A stretch of DNA of 64,000 nt from an uncultured Lachnospiraceae bacterium. GTDB taxonomy: Bacteria; Bacillota; Clostridia; Lachnospirales; Lachnospiraceae. The position numbers and the translations under genes were made by a program. The stretch lies in assembly GCA_946546945.1 (NCBI GenBank), contig CAMNOU010000006.1, positions 1-64,000 on the forward strand, given 5' to 3'. Shown here one piece after another: positions 1 to 8,737 of the stretch; the first letter of the stretch is position 1, and every line of letters starts with the position of its first letter. The notes beneath the pieces were generated by a model. The model was not told the origin of the DNA, ran no database searches, and saw only the letters and a list, made by a program, of their open reading frames with translations.

Positions 1-32
1 TCCCCAAAATCAAGGTTTTGTAACAATAAAAC

Positions 33-55
33 AGGTAGTAAAGTTGACACTACCT
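33..55. promoter_or_regulatory. Inverted repeat AGGTAGT-N9-ACTACCT upstream of the flavoprotein gene, candidate operator
   Basis: Perfect 7-bp arms (33-39, 49-55), 23 bp before the first CDS start. Confidence 0.4.
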
Positions 56-77
56 ATAAGACGAAGGAGGTTAAAAG

Positions 78-590
78 ATGAAGATTGCAGTGTTAAACGG
101 AAGCCCGAAAATTGGCAATACGGCTGCTTTGGTCAAGGCATTTCAGGAGGGTGCAGAAGCAGCGGGACATGAGGTGGAAGTTCTTCATGTGGGGAAAATG
201 AAAATTGCCGGATGTCTTGGCTGTGAATATTGCCATGGAAAAGGTGAGGGGACATGTGTTCAGAAAGATGACATGGAAAAAGTCATGCCGGCATACAGGA
301 ATGCTGATATGATTGTTTATGCATCACCGATTTATTATTTTGATGTTACCGCGCAGCTCAGTGCAGCAATGCAGCGAGTTTATGCGATCGGGAAACCTGC
401 GAAGGCAGTGAAAACAGCTCTGCTTTTGACGTCAGGTTCTCCGAATCCTTACAGTGGTGCGATTGGTACCTATCGGGATATGATTGGTTTCATGGGATTG
501 GAAGATGCCGGAATCATCACCGCAGCGGGAGATGAGAACGGATCTGAAGCAAAACTCGAAGAGGTCCGCAATTTTGCGAAAGGATTGTAA
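78..590 (+). CDS. NADPH-dependent FMN reductase / iron-sulfur flavoprotein family
   Basis: N-terminal MKIAVLNGSPKIGNT flavin-binding motif, CLGCEYCHGKGEGTC cysteine cluster, RBS aggagg. Confidence 0.85.
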   Translation: MKIAVLNGSPKIGNTAALVKAFQEGAEAAGHEVEVLHVGKMKIAGCLGCEYCHGKGEGTCVQKDDMEKVMPAYRNADMIVYASPIYYFDVTAQLSAAMQRVYAIGKPAKAVKTALLLTSGSPNPYSGAIGTYRDMIGFMGLEDAGIITAAGDENGSEAKLEEVRNFAKGL

Positions 591-653
591 AACCGGTTTT
601 CGGTCAGGAATTTGATTCCATAAAGTTCCCATATATGAGCTCTGTCCGGCGCG

Positions 654-675
654 AGCGTCTCACAAGCGAGACGCT
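654..675. terminator. Hairpin after flavoprotein gene
   Basis: AGCGTCTC/GAGACGCT stem followed by attttaat. Confidence 0.5.
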
Positions 676-825
676 ATTTTAATGCTCATTTAGCAACCTC
701 TCCGGAACTAAAAAGTCTCACTCCTATATAAAATGCTGAAAAGTTAGATGGACGTTTGTATAGAACTGGTAATATTATACAAATTTTTGAATTTCAGTTT
801 TATACAAAAAGAGAGGAGAGTTGAG

Positions 826-2112
826 ATGAAAAAAATCAAAATAATGGGAATTGACTTGAAAATGTTTCTGATTATTCTGGCCATCACGGTTGTCGCATGC
901 GCTTTGGGCGTCCTTCCTGCCGGCATGGTCGGAGCTTTTTTGTTTCTCATGATCTTCGGAGCACTTCTGAATCAGATTGGAAATGTGACGCCGATCGTCA
1001 AGACGTTTCTGGGTGGAGGAGCGATTGTCTGCATCTTTGGAGGCGCGGCGCTTGTTTATCTGCACGTAATTCCTGAAACGGTAACCGAGACCTGTTCCGT
1101 TTTCATGAAGGACGGCGGATTCCTGGACTTCTATATTGCGGCACTGATCACAGGATCGATTCTTGGTATGAACCGGAAACTGCTGATCCGGGCGGCCATC
1201 CGATATCTGCCGTGCATTGGCGGAGCGGTGGGACTGGCAATTCTTCTGGTATCCGTTTTCGGAAATCTGTTTGGAATGGCAGTTGGTGAATCCATTGCCT
1301 ATATAGGTATCCCCATCATGGGAGGCGGAATGGGAGCAGGAGCTGTTCCGATTTCAAAAGTCTTTGAGAGTGCGCTCGGCATTCCGGCTGAGCAGATCAT
1401 GAGCCGTCTGGTTCCGGCGGTAGCCCTTGGAAATGCATTTGCCATCGTCTTTGGCGGCCTGCTGAACAGACTGGGGCAGGCAGTTCCGAAACTGACGGGA
1501 AACGGCCAGCTGGTCATCAGCAAAGATGAGTCTCTCAGACAGGAAGATAAGGAAGTCAAAGTGGAGGGAGTCGGCGATTATGCAATCGGCATGGTAGTCG
1601 CGACAGCCTTTTTCGCTTTGGGAAGCATTATTGCAAAACTGGTTGCACTGACCGGGGTTGATATTCATCCGTACGCATGGATGATTATTTCGGTTGCAGT
1701 TGCGAAGAGTCTCGGCATTATTCCTGAAAAGTATGAAAATGCGGCATCCTCATGGTATAAGTTTGTGGCAGGAAACTGGACAGGAGCCCTGATGCTTGGA
1801 ATCGGTATTGCCTACACGGATATGGGGCAGATCATTCAGGCGCTGACACCGACCTACATTGTGCTTGTGGCAGTCGTAGTTTTCGGAGCAATCATCGGTG
1901 CCGGTCTGGTCGGCAGACTGGTTGGATTTTATCCGATTGAAGCTGCCATTACGGCAGGTCTTTGTATGGCAAACATGGGAGGAACCGGAGATGTTGCCGT
2001 TCTGATGGCATCCAAGCGAATGGAGCTCATGCCCTTTGCGCAGATCTCATCCAGACTGGGAGGTGCGTTCATCATACTAATTGCATCCATACTGGTACCG
2101 GTCTTCTTCTGA
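826..2112 (+). CDS. 2-hydroxycarboxylate transporter family (CitS/MaeP-like) symporter
   Basis: Multi-TM protein with GGGMGAGAVPISKV and MGGTGDVAVL motifs; start at 826 with gagaggagag RBS. Confidence 0.82.
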   Translation: MKKIKIMGIDLKMFLIILAITVVACALGVLPAGMVGAFLFLMIFGALLNQIGNVTPIVKTFLGGGAIVCIFGGAALVYLHVIPETVTETCSVFMKDGGFLDFYIAALITGSILGMNRKLLIRAAIRYLPCIGGAVGLAILLVSVFGNLFGMAVGESIAYIGIPIMGGGMGAGAVPISKVFESALGIPAEQIMSRLVPAVALGNAFAIVFGGLLNRLGQAVPKLTGNGQLVISKDESLRQEDKEVKVEGVGDYAIGMVVATAFFALGSIIAKLVALTGVDIHPYAWMIISVAVAKSLGIIPEKYENAASSWYKFVAGNWTGALMLGIGIAYTDMGQIIQALTPTYIVLVAVVVFGAIIGAGLVGRLVGFYPIEAAITAGLCMANMGGTGDVAVLMASKRMELMPFAQISSRLGGAFIILIASILVPVFF

Positions 2113-2203
2113 GGAAGCTTTTCCGGGAAGCACAAAGCAATGTTTGCGCTGAAAATCAATTTTATAGTTCTATGAATTCTGTATTGAATATCGAAAGGAG
2201 AAA

Positions 2204-3391
2204 ATGATGGCAAAACACAATTATGCAGAAGAAAGTCTGAAGCTGCACTATGAGAAAAAGGGAAAAATCGAGGTGGTGCACACCGTTCCCGTTGAAAACG
2301 AGGAAGATCTGTCGCTTGCCTACACACCGGGCGTTGCACAGCCTTGTCTGGAAATACAAAAGGATGTCAACCTTTCTTATGAACTGACCAGGCGCTGGAA
2401 TATGTGTCTCGTCGTGACCGACGGTTCCGCTGTCCTTGGACTGGGAGATATCGGACCGGAAGCGGGAATGCCTGTCATGGAAGGAAAATGTGTACTGTTT
2501 AAGTCCTTTGGCGGTGTGGATGCTTTTCCGCTCTGCATCAAGAGCAAGGATGTTGATGAGATTGTCAACACCATTTATCTGATTTCCGGCAGCTTTGGCG
2601 GTGTGAATCTGGAAGATATATCTGCGCCCAGGTGTTTTGAGATTGAGAAAAAACTTAAGGAAAAATGTGATATCCCGATTTTCCATGACGATCAGCACGG
2701 AACAGCGGTCATTACGCTGGCAGGCCTGATTAACGCTATGAAGGTCACCGGGAAAAAGTGGGAAGACTGTACGATTGCAGTTTCCGGTGCCGGAGCAGCT
2801 GCGATCACAATCACAAAGCTTCTGATGAGCTATGGCCTGAAGGATGCCATTCTCTGTGACAGCAGAGGAGCTATTTATGAGGGGCGTAAAGAGGGGATGA
2901 ATCCCTATAAAGAAGAAATTGCCCGGCTGACCAACAAAAGGAAAGTGCAGGGAACCCTGGCAGATGCCATGAAGGGAGCCGACATCTTCCTTGGAGTCAG
3001 CGCACCCGGCCTCGTCACCACAGAGATGGTGCGGTCCATGAACCCGGATCCGATTGTGTTTGCCTGCGCAAATCCGACTCCGGAGATCTATCCGGAGGAT
3101 GCAAAGAAGGGCGGGGCAGCAGTGGTTGCGACAGGCCGCTCCGATTTCCCGAATCAGATCAACAACGTACTTGCGTTTCCCGGCATCTTCCGCGGAACAT
3201 TTGATGTGCGCGCAAGCGATATCAATGAAGAAATGAAGATTGCGGCTGCAAAAGCCATCGCAGGCGTAATCAGTGAGGAAGAGATGACGCCTGACTTCAT
3301 CATTCCGAAAGCTTTTGATCCCAGAGTCAAAGATGCAGTAGCTGCAGCTGTCGCACAGGCGGCGAGAGACACGGGAGTAGCCAGAATCTGA
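2204..3391 (+). CDS. NAD(P)-dependent malic enzyme
   Basis: SLAYTPGVAQPC, FHDDQHGTAVI and SGAGAAAI motifs; follows a dicarboxylate transporter. Confidence 0.92.
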   Translation: MMAKHNYAEESLKLHYEKKGKIEVVHTVPVENEEDLSLAYTPGVAQPCLEIQKDVNLSYELTRRWNMCLVVTDGSAVLGLGDIGPEAGMPVMEGKCVLFKSFGGVDAFPLCIKSKDVDEIVNTIYLISGSFGGVNLEDISAPRCFEIEKKLKEKCDIPIFHDDQHGTAVITLAGLINAMKVTGKKWEDCTIAVSGAGAAAITITKLLMSYGLKDAILCDSRGAIYEGRKEGMNPYKEEIARLTNKRKVQGTLADAMKGADIFLGVSAPGLVTTEMVRSMNPDPIVFACANPTPEIYPEDAKKGGAAVVATGRSDFPNQINNVLAFPGIFRGTFDVRASDINEEMKIAAAKAIAGVISEEEMTPDFIIPKAFDPRVKDAVAAAVAQAARDTGVARI

Positions 3392-3401
3392 TAATAAATT
3401 T

Positions 3402-3455
3402 CAAGTGGCTGCCGCGCACATCCAATCCGGGTGCGTGCGACGGCCGCTCTTTTTG
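3402..3455 (+). terminator. Rho-independent terminator after malic enzyme
   Basis: agtggctgccgcgcacat / gtgcgtgcgacggccgct hairpin followed by ctttttgtgt. Confidence 0.6.
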
Positions 3456-3587
3456 TGTCATAGAAGAAAATGGAAGGGATCCATGAAAAAGTACATGACA
3501 ATGCCTGCCCTGAGATGTAAAATCAAAGGAAAAAGAGGAAAGAAGAAGACCGGATCATGTTATCCGGGGGAACGGGGAACAGGAAGT

Positions 3588-4628
3588 ATGGTTTCATTTG
3601 AAAGTGATTATATTGCAGGAGCACACCCGGAGATCCTGAAAAAACTCGGGGAGACAAATATGGAAAGTTTGTCCGGTTATGGTACGGATTTTTATTGTGA
3701 GCGGGCAAAAGAGAGAATCCGCAGGGCGGTCGGAATGGAAGATGCAGAGATTGCGTTCCTTGTCGGCGGAACGCAGACCAACGAGGTGGTCATTTCCACG
3801 ATGCTTTCGGATTATGAGGGAGTTGTCGCCGCAAAGACCGGTCATGTCAGTGTTCATGAGGCAGGCGCCATTGAATATACCGGACATAAGGTTCTGGAAG
3901 TTCCGCAGACGGACGGGAAAATAGATGCGGAAGTGCTGAACAGCTATCTGACCGGATTCTACGAGGACTGCAATCATGAGCACATGGTTTTCCCGGGAAT
4001 GGTATACATATCACATCCTACAGAATACGGCACCCTGTATTCGAAACAGGAATTGACAGAGCTGTCAGAAGTCTGCCGGAGATTTCAGATTCCGCTCTAC
4101 ATGGACGGGGCACGTCTGGGCTATGGTTTGATGAGCAGAGATACGGATCTGACTTTGCCCGGGATTGCATCTCTGTGCGATGTGTTTTATATCGGCGGCA
4201 CGAAGGTCGGCGCTCTCTGCGGGGAAGCGGTTGTGTTTACAAAAGGAAACATGCCGAAGCATTTCATGACATCTGTGAAAAAGCGCGGAGCACTGCTGGC
4301 CAAGGGAAGATTGCTGGGCATACAGTTTGACACTCTTTTTGCGGATGATCTGTATTTTGAAATCAGCAGACATGCCATAGACATGGCAGAGCGGTTAAAA
4401 GAACTCATTCGCTCGCATGGACTGGAATTCTATCTTGATTCGCCCACAAATCAGCAGTTTGTGATTCTGGAGAACAGCCTGATGAAAAACCTGGAACAGG
4501 ATATTGCATTCAGTTTTTGGGAAAAAAAGGATGACACACACTCGGTTGTGCGTTTCGCGACAAGCTGGTCGACCACAGAGCAGGATCTTGACAGACTGGA
4601 AGAAGTTCTGGACAGATTTATGAAATAA
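3588..4628 (+). CDS. Low-specificity L-threonine aldolase / beta-eliminating lyase family
   Basis: MVSFESDYIAGAHPEIL start; YMDGARLGYGL and YIGGTKVGALCGEA PLP-lysine region. Confidence 0.88.
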   Translation: MVSFESDYIAGAHPEILKKLGETNMESLSGYGTDFYCERAKERIRRAVGMEDAEIAFLVGGTQTNEVVISTMLSDYEGVVAAKTGHVSVHEAGAIEYTGHKVLEVPQTDGKIDAEVLNSYLTGFYEDCNHEHMVFPGMVYISHPTEYGTLYSKQELTELSEVCRRFQIPLYMDGARLGYGLMSRDTDLTLPGIASLCDVFYIGGTKVGALCGEAVVFTKGNMPKHFMTSVKKRGALLAKGRLLGIQFDTLFADDLYFEISRHAIDMAERLKELIRSHGLEFYLDSPTNQQFVILENSLMKNLEQDIAFSFWEKKDDTHSVVRFATSWSTTEQDLDRLEEVLDRFMK

Positions 4629-4656
4629 AATATAATAACCCTTCAGGAAGGCGCTG

Positions 4657-4708
4657 CCGGACAGATCTGATCCGAATTTACTCGGACACGGATCTGTCCG
4701 GTTTTTTT
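4657..4708 (+). terminator. Rho-independent terminator
   Basis: ccggacagatc / gatctgtccgg stem followed by ttttttt. Confidence 0.8.
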
Positions 4709-4785
4709 GTCTTAGGTAAGCGATTCCCAATGACAACAAAAGCGCTTTGTTTAGGATATTTATACAAAAAAAACTTTGAGCTTTT

Positions 4786-4879
4786 GGTGAATCCGTTCAT
4801 TGACAAAATATTATCAAGTGGACTAGAATGTATTTGGTGAATTGGTTCAATGATAAAGTACGGCGAATGTGTTCATTGA
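4786..4879 (+). promoter_or_regulatory. Promoter region with three TGAA-N4-TTCA-type repeats
   Basis: Repeats at 4786-4803, 4836-4853, 4862-4879; TTGACA 4800-4805 and TAGAAT 4824-4829 (18 bp spacing). Confidence 0.55.
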
Positions 4880-4902
4880 AAAATAAAGGAGGATAAAGAA
4901 AC

Positions 4903-5235
4903 ATGAAAATCAACACAGTTATGGTAATCGGAGCTGGTCAGATGGGCGGAGGCATCGCGCAGGTATTCGCACAGACAGGCGCGAAGGTCTACTTAAACGA
5001 CATCAAACAGGAATATATCGATAAGCGTATGGCGTTTATTGAGAAGCTGCTGACAAAAGATGTGGCCAAGGGCAAAAAGACAGAAGAAGAGAAGGCTGCT
5101 GTTCTGGCCATCATGGAAGTCCTGTACGAAGGATATTCAGACAGCAAGTACCGTCCCTGCCCGCTGCTGCGTCAGTATGTGAAAGCAGGCTGGCTGGGGA
5201 AGAAGACAGGACGCGGATTTTATAAATATGAGTAG
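4903..5235 (+). pseudogene. hbd: 3-hydroxybutyryl-CoA dehydrogenase remnant, in-frame internal deletion (110 aa)
   Basis: N-terminal [27 protein letters not shown] joined to C-terminal [41 protein letters not shown]; central part of the roughly 280-aa family missing. Confidence 0.85.
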
Positions 5236-5260
5236 ACAGTAAAAGAAGGCGGATCAAGGA

Positions 5261-5809
5261 ATGGAAAACTATGTAAAGTATGAAAAGAAAGAATGGGGCG
5301 CGCTGCTGACGATTGACAGACCGAAAGCTCTGAACGCATTAAATCCGAATGTCCTGAACCAGCTGCGGGAAAACCTGGCGCTTTGTGAAAAAAATCATGC
5401 AAAAGTCGTGATTATCACAGGAGGCGGAGAGAAAGCATTTGTTGCAGGCGCTGATATTGCGTCCATGAAGGATATGAATCCGGCTGAGGCGAAGGAATTC
5501 AGCCGCCTTGGTCAGAGTATTATGCACGGCATTACCGGAATGCATGCAATTGTGATTGCTGCGGTAAATGGCTATGCTCTTGGCGGCGGCTGTGAACTGG
5601 CCATGGCCTGTGATTTTTGTATTGCATCCACAAAAGCGCGTTTTGGTATCCCGGAAGTTTCTCTCGGGGTAATCCCCGGCTTTGGCGGGACACAGCGTCT
5701 GTCCCGGATCGTCGGCACCGGAAAAACCATGGAAATGATGCCCGCATCCTCCGGATCTATGAGGGAACGAGCGAAGTCCAGAAGATGGTCATTTCCCGTG
5801 CTGTCATGA
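5261..5809 (+). pseudogene. crt: Enoyl-CoA hydratase/crotonase remnant, C-terminus lost and read out of frame
   Basis: Crotonase motifs AFVAGADIASM, NGYALGGGCELAMACD, GVIPGFGGTQRLSRIVG, then unrelated MPASSGSMRERAKSRRW tail. Confidence 0.85.
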
Positions 5810-5838
5810 AGGGCTGGAATCCGGCATCCGGAAAATAA
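5737..5838 (+). pseudogene. Acyl-CoA dehydrogenase C-terminal fragment fused out of frame to crotonase remnant
   Basis: DARILRIYEGTSEVQKMVISRAVMKG is the conserved acyl-CoA dehydrogenase C-terminal motif. Confidence 0.85.
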
Positions 5839-5887
5839 GCAGGCTGATAAAAACAGAAAACACCAATAACTCCAAATACCTTTTCGG

Positions 5888-5921
5888 GGCTGCTGTGCGG
5901 ATACCATTCTGTACAGCAGCC
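5888..5921 (+). terminator. Terminator-like hairpin after the remnant operon
   Basis: GGCTGCTGT (5888-5896) / ACAGCAGCC (5913-5921). Confidence 0.6.
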
Positions 5922-5988
5922 TTATCAAAATAATAAAAAAAAAAACAGTTGCAATTTACGTGAATGTTTTATATAATAATAATTGCTT

Positions 5989-6061
5989 GCTTCGATGGCT
6001 CAGTTGGTAGAGCACTTCACTCGTAATGAAGGGGTCGTGGGTTCGAGTCCCATTCGAAGCT
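5989..6061 (+). tRNA. tRNA-Thr (anticodon CGT)
   Basis: Acceptor GCTTCGA/TCGAAGC, anticodon stem CTTCA-CTCGTAA-TGAAG, TpsiC arm GTGGGTTCGAGTCCCAT. Confidence 0.92.
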
Positions 6062-6077
6062 CTCGGAAGTATAAAAT

Positions 6078-6135
6078 AATAAAGAACCTCTGGAAATATC
6101 TTGATTTTTTCAAGAATTTCCAGAGGTTCTTTATT
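6078..6135. terminator. Strong bidirectional terminator
   Basis: Perfect 20-bp arms AATAAAGAACCTCTGGAAAT / ATTTCCAGAGGTTCTTTATT. Confidence 0.85.
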
Positions 6136-6149
6136 CTATTTTGGCGGCT

Positions 6150-6545
6150 TTATAAGTTCAACTGCTTTTTTAAGGCATTTTGCAATACCTGAGAGAAGTT
6201 TAATCCCGCTGCGGTAGCTGCTTCATTTAACCATTCCGGAATAGTAAGAGTCTTTTTGACAGCTTTATTGTTATTCCTTTTTTGATACTCAATAGTGTCG
6301 CATAAAATGAGATTAATAAATTCCCCTTCCCCAAGAGAAATATCTGCCGCTTTGCTAGGAGAGGGAATTTCCTTTTTCTCTTTTTCGTAGTCGTACAATG
6401 TGAAGGCGAGAACGTCCTCTGCCATCGCAATTGCGTCAGCCAAATTTTCACCACATGTATAACAACCTTCCAGATCGGGAAAGTCTACAGAATACATGCC
6501 TTTCTCTTCAACTGTAAAAACTGCCGGATATAAATATTTTGCCAT
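6150..6545 (-). CDS. HicB-family antitoxin-like protein (no adjacent HicA)
   Basis: N-terminal HicB fold (YSVDFPDLEGCYTCGENLADAIAMAEDVL) and C-terminal RHH-like KKTLTIPEWLNEAATAAGLNFSQVLQNAL. Confidence 0.85.
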   Translation of the reverse strand: MAKYLYPAVFTVEEKGMYSVDFPDLEGCYTCGENLADAIAMAEDVLAFTLYDYEKEKKEIPSPSKAADISLGEGEFINLILCDTIEYQKRNNNKAVKKTLTIPEWLNEAATAAGLNFSQVLQNALKKQLNL

Positions 6546-6591
6546 ATGCGCATCTCCTTTTATTGTTTTCCCCTTGTCATTTGTTGATTAC

Positions 6592-6643
6592 ATTATAACA
6601 CGTGTATGCACGTGTGTCAATAAAAACACTTATTAACACGTGT
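6592..6643 (-). promoter_or_regulatory. Consensus promoter with palindromic operators for hicB
   Basis: Minus strand TTGACA-N17-TATAAT (6620-6592); ACACGTGT at 6598-6605, GCACGTGT at 6608-6615, ACACGTGT at 6636-6643. Confidence 0.8.
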
Positions 6644-6653
6644 TTTCTGTTTT

Positions 6654-7661
6654 TTATAGGATATATTTCTTCGGAGATGCCTGTCTGCCGTACTCCGGAA
6701 CGATATCGCGCCCCAAAGCGGCAAACATTTCTTTGTCGCTCTGAATGGTGGAGCCGGAGGTGGTGAGCATATTTCCGGTTATGGTCGCGCTGGCCCCGCT
6801 TTGAAAGGCGATCATGCCGTTTTGCGGGAGCAGTGATCTCCCCGCGGCGAGACGGATGTTGGCTTCGGGGTTGAGATAGCGGAAGATGGCTACGGTGCGC
6901 AGGATGTCTTCTGCGGAGAGCTGTTTCAGGTGCTCCAGAGGAGTGCCCGGAATCGGCGTCAGTACGTTGATGGGAATGGAGCGGATGTCGAGTTCGGCCA
7001 GGGTCAGGGCCATGTCGATGCGGTCCTGCAGTGTTTCGCCCATACCGATGATTCCGCCCGAGCAGACGGACAGGCCGGCCGCTTTCGCACGGCGGATGTT
7101 TTCCAGTTTTTCCTCAAATGTATGCGTGGTACAGATGGAGGGGAAGCGGCTCCGGGAGGTTTCAATGTTTGAGTGATAGCGCTGTACGCCTGCGTCATGA
7201 AGACGCTGAAACTGTTCAGAACTCAAAAAACCGTGGGACGCACACAGGGATATATGACATTCCTGATGCATTTTTTTGTAAGCCAGAATTGCTTTTTCAA
7301 AATCCTCCCCATCCAGGGTCCGTCCGGAAGTGACGATTGAGAAGCGGTTCACACCTTCTTTTTCATTTGCGAGGGCAGCTTTTAAAATAGTATCGATATC
7401 CAGAAAACCATACACGTCACACTCTGTGTGATGATGTGCGGACTGAGCACAGTATTTGCAGTCTTCACTGCAGCGGCCGCTTCGTCCGTTGATAATGGTA
7501 CAAAGATCTACTTTATTTCCGCAATAATGGGCGCGGATCGCGTCGGCTCCTTTGCAAAGGTCTGCCAGATCACAGGTCTGGAAAAAATGCAGGTCATCCT
7601 GTCTGCAGAGGCGTTTTCCCGCTATGATGCGGCCGGATAATTCCAAAACGTTCATGTTCAT
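6654..7661 (-). CDS. bioB: Biotin synthase
   Basis: GRCSEDCKYCAQSAHH radical SAM cluster, NIETSRSRFP, GGIIGMGET, NVLTPIPGTPLE. Confidence 0.95.
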   Translation of the reverse strand: MNMNVLELSGRIIAGKRLCRQDDLHFFQTCDLADLCKGADAIRAHYCGNKVDLCTIINGRSGRCSEDCKYCAQSAHHHTECDVYGFLDIDTILKAALANEKEGVNRFSIVTSGRTLDGEDFEKAILAYKKMHQECHISLCASHGFLSSEQFQRLHDAGVQRYHSNIETSRSRFPSICTTHTFEEKLENIRRAKAAGLSVCSGGIIGMGETLQDRIDMALTLAELDIRSIPINVLTPIPGTPLEHLKQLSAEDILRTVAIFRYLNPEANIRLAAGRSLLPQNGMIAFQSGASATITGNMLTTSGSTIQSDKEMFAALGRDIVPEYGRQASPKKYIL

Positions 7662-7669
7662 TCTCTTTT

Positions 7670-8242
7670 CTATTCGTGCTGTAAGGATTCTTTTGTGACA
7701 CTGTGATCTGCTGCGTTAACGATCCGGTAAAGGGGCTTGCAGACAGACACGGCAGCAATACATTTGATAATGTCGCCGGCGATAAAAGGAAGCACGCCTG
7801 CGGCAAACGCTGCCTTCCAGTCCATGTTTGTTACCAGTTTCATCCAGGGGAAACCGATGGCGTAGATAATCGGGATCCCGCAGAATACGGAAATCAGGTT
7901 TCGAAGAAATCTGTTCTTTTTTCCTTTCATCATTGCAATCAGAATGACGGCAGCGAGATAGCCGATGATATAACCGCCGGTCGGGCCTGCGATGACTCCG
8001 AATCCGGCCTTGCCGCCGGAAAAGACAGGCAGACCGATGATGCCGAGAAGAATCCAGATGAGGACAGTAATGCCGGCTTTCTTTGGTTTCAGGAGGAGAG
8101 CAACCATATTAATCACTAATGTCTGGGCCGTAATGGGGACCAGTGAAAAAGGAAGCGGAATACTGATATAAGAGGATACGCACAAAAGTGCTGCAAGAAG
8201 AGCCATTGTTGTGAGCTCCTGGGCGGATAATTTTTCTTTCAT
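7670..8242 (-). CDS. bioY: Biotin ECF transporter S component BioY
   Basis: ISIPLPFSLVPITAQTLVI, GKAGFGVIAGPTGGYIIGY, FIAGDIIKCIAA. Confidence 0.92.
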   Translation of the reverse strand: MKEKLSAQELTTMALLAALLCVSSYISIPLPFSLVPITAQTLVINMVALLLKPKKAGITVLIWILLGIIGLPVFSGGKAGFGVIAGPTGGYIIGYLAAVILIAMMKGKKNRFLRNLISVFCGIPIIYAIGFPWMKLVTNMDWKAAFAAGVLPFIAGDIIKCIAAVSVCKPLYRIVNAADHSVTKESLQHE

Positions 8243-8276
8243 AATTGTTTACCTCGATTATTGATTAAGTGTTAAC

Positions 8277-8305
8277 ATTTTAGCTCGAAACAGCACGATT
8301 GTCAA
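8277..8305 (-). promoter_or_regulatory. bioY promoter
   Basis: Minus strand TTGACA (8305-8300), 17 bp, TAAAAT (8282-8277). Confidence 0.7.
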
Positions 8306-8332
8306 CCGGATACAGGGGAAATGGTTAACTAT
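8298..8332. promoter_or_regulatory. BirA operator-like site
   Basis: ATTGTCAACC-N15-GGTTAACTAT, overlapping the bioY -35 box. Confidence 0.75.
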
Positions 8333-8424
8333 TTTATCTGCGCACGCCTGTTAAGCAGTAAGTTGAGTTTTTCATTTTTCTGTAGTATCATAAGTAAACA
8401 ACAGACAAGAAGGAGGAAACAGTT

Positions 8425-8715
8425 ATGATTAAGATTGTCGCAAAGGGGAAAGTAAAAGCGAACGAGGTGGAGCATTTCAAGTCCATGGCAAAGGAGCTTG
8501 TGGAGAAATCCCGACAGGAAGAGGGAAATATTTCCTATGCGCTGAATGAGCTGATCGGGGAACCGGCGACACTGGCATTTATTGAATTCTGGAAGGATCA
8601 GGCGGCCATTGATCATCATAAGGCTACGGAGCATTACACGACGATTCTGCCGAAGCTGGGAGAACTCTGTGAAGGTGCGTTCGAGATCGCGCTTTTTAAG
8701 GAATTGGAACTGTAG
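8425..8715 (+). CDS. Antibiotic biosynthesis monooxygenase (ABM)-domain / putative quinol monooxygenase
   Basis: About 96 aa; EEGNISYALNELIGEPATLAFIEFWKDQAAIDHH. Confidence 0.82.
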   Translation: MIKIVAKGKVKANEVEHFKSMAKELVEKSRQEEGNISYALNELIGEPATLAFIEFWKDQAAIDHHKATEHYTTILPKLGELCEGAFEIALFKELEL

Positions 8716-8737
8716 AGCGGAGGTTTGGTAAGGAAGT

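Noticed and set aside
4903-5838. Intact small fatty-acid/butyrate genes
   Set aside because: Family lengths and motif order show internal deletions and a frame-shifted chimera rather than functional hbd, crt or acyl-CoA dehydrogenase.
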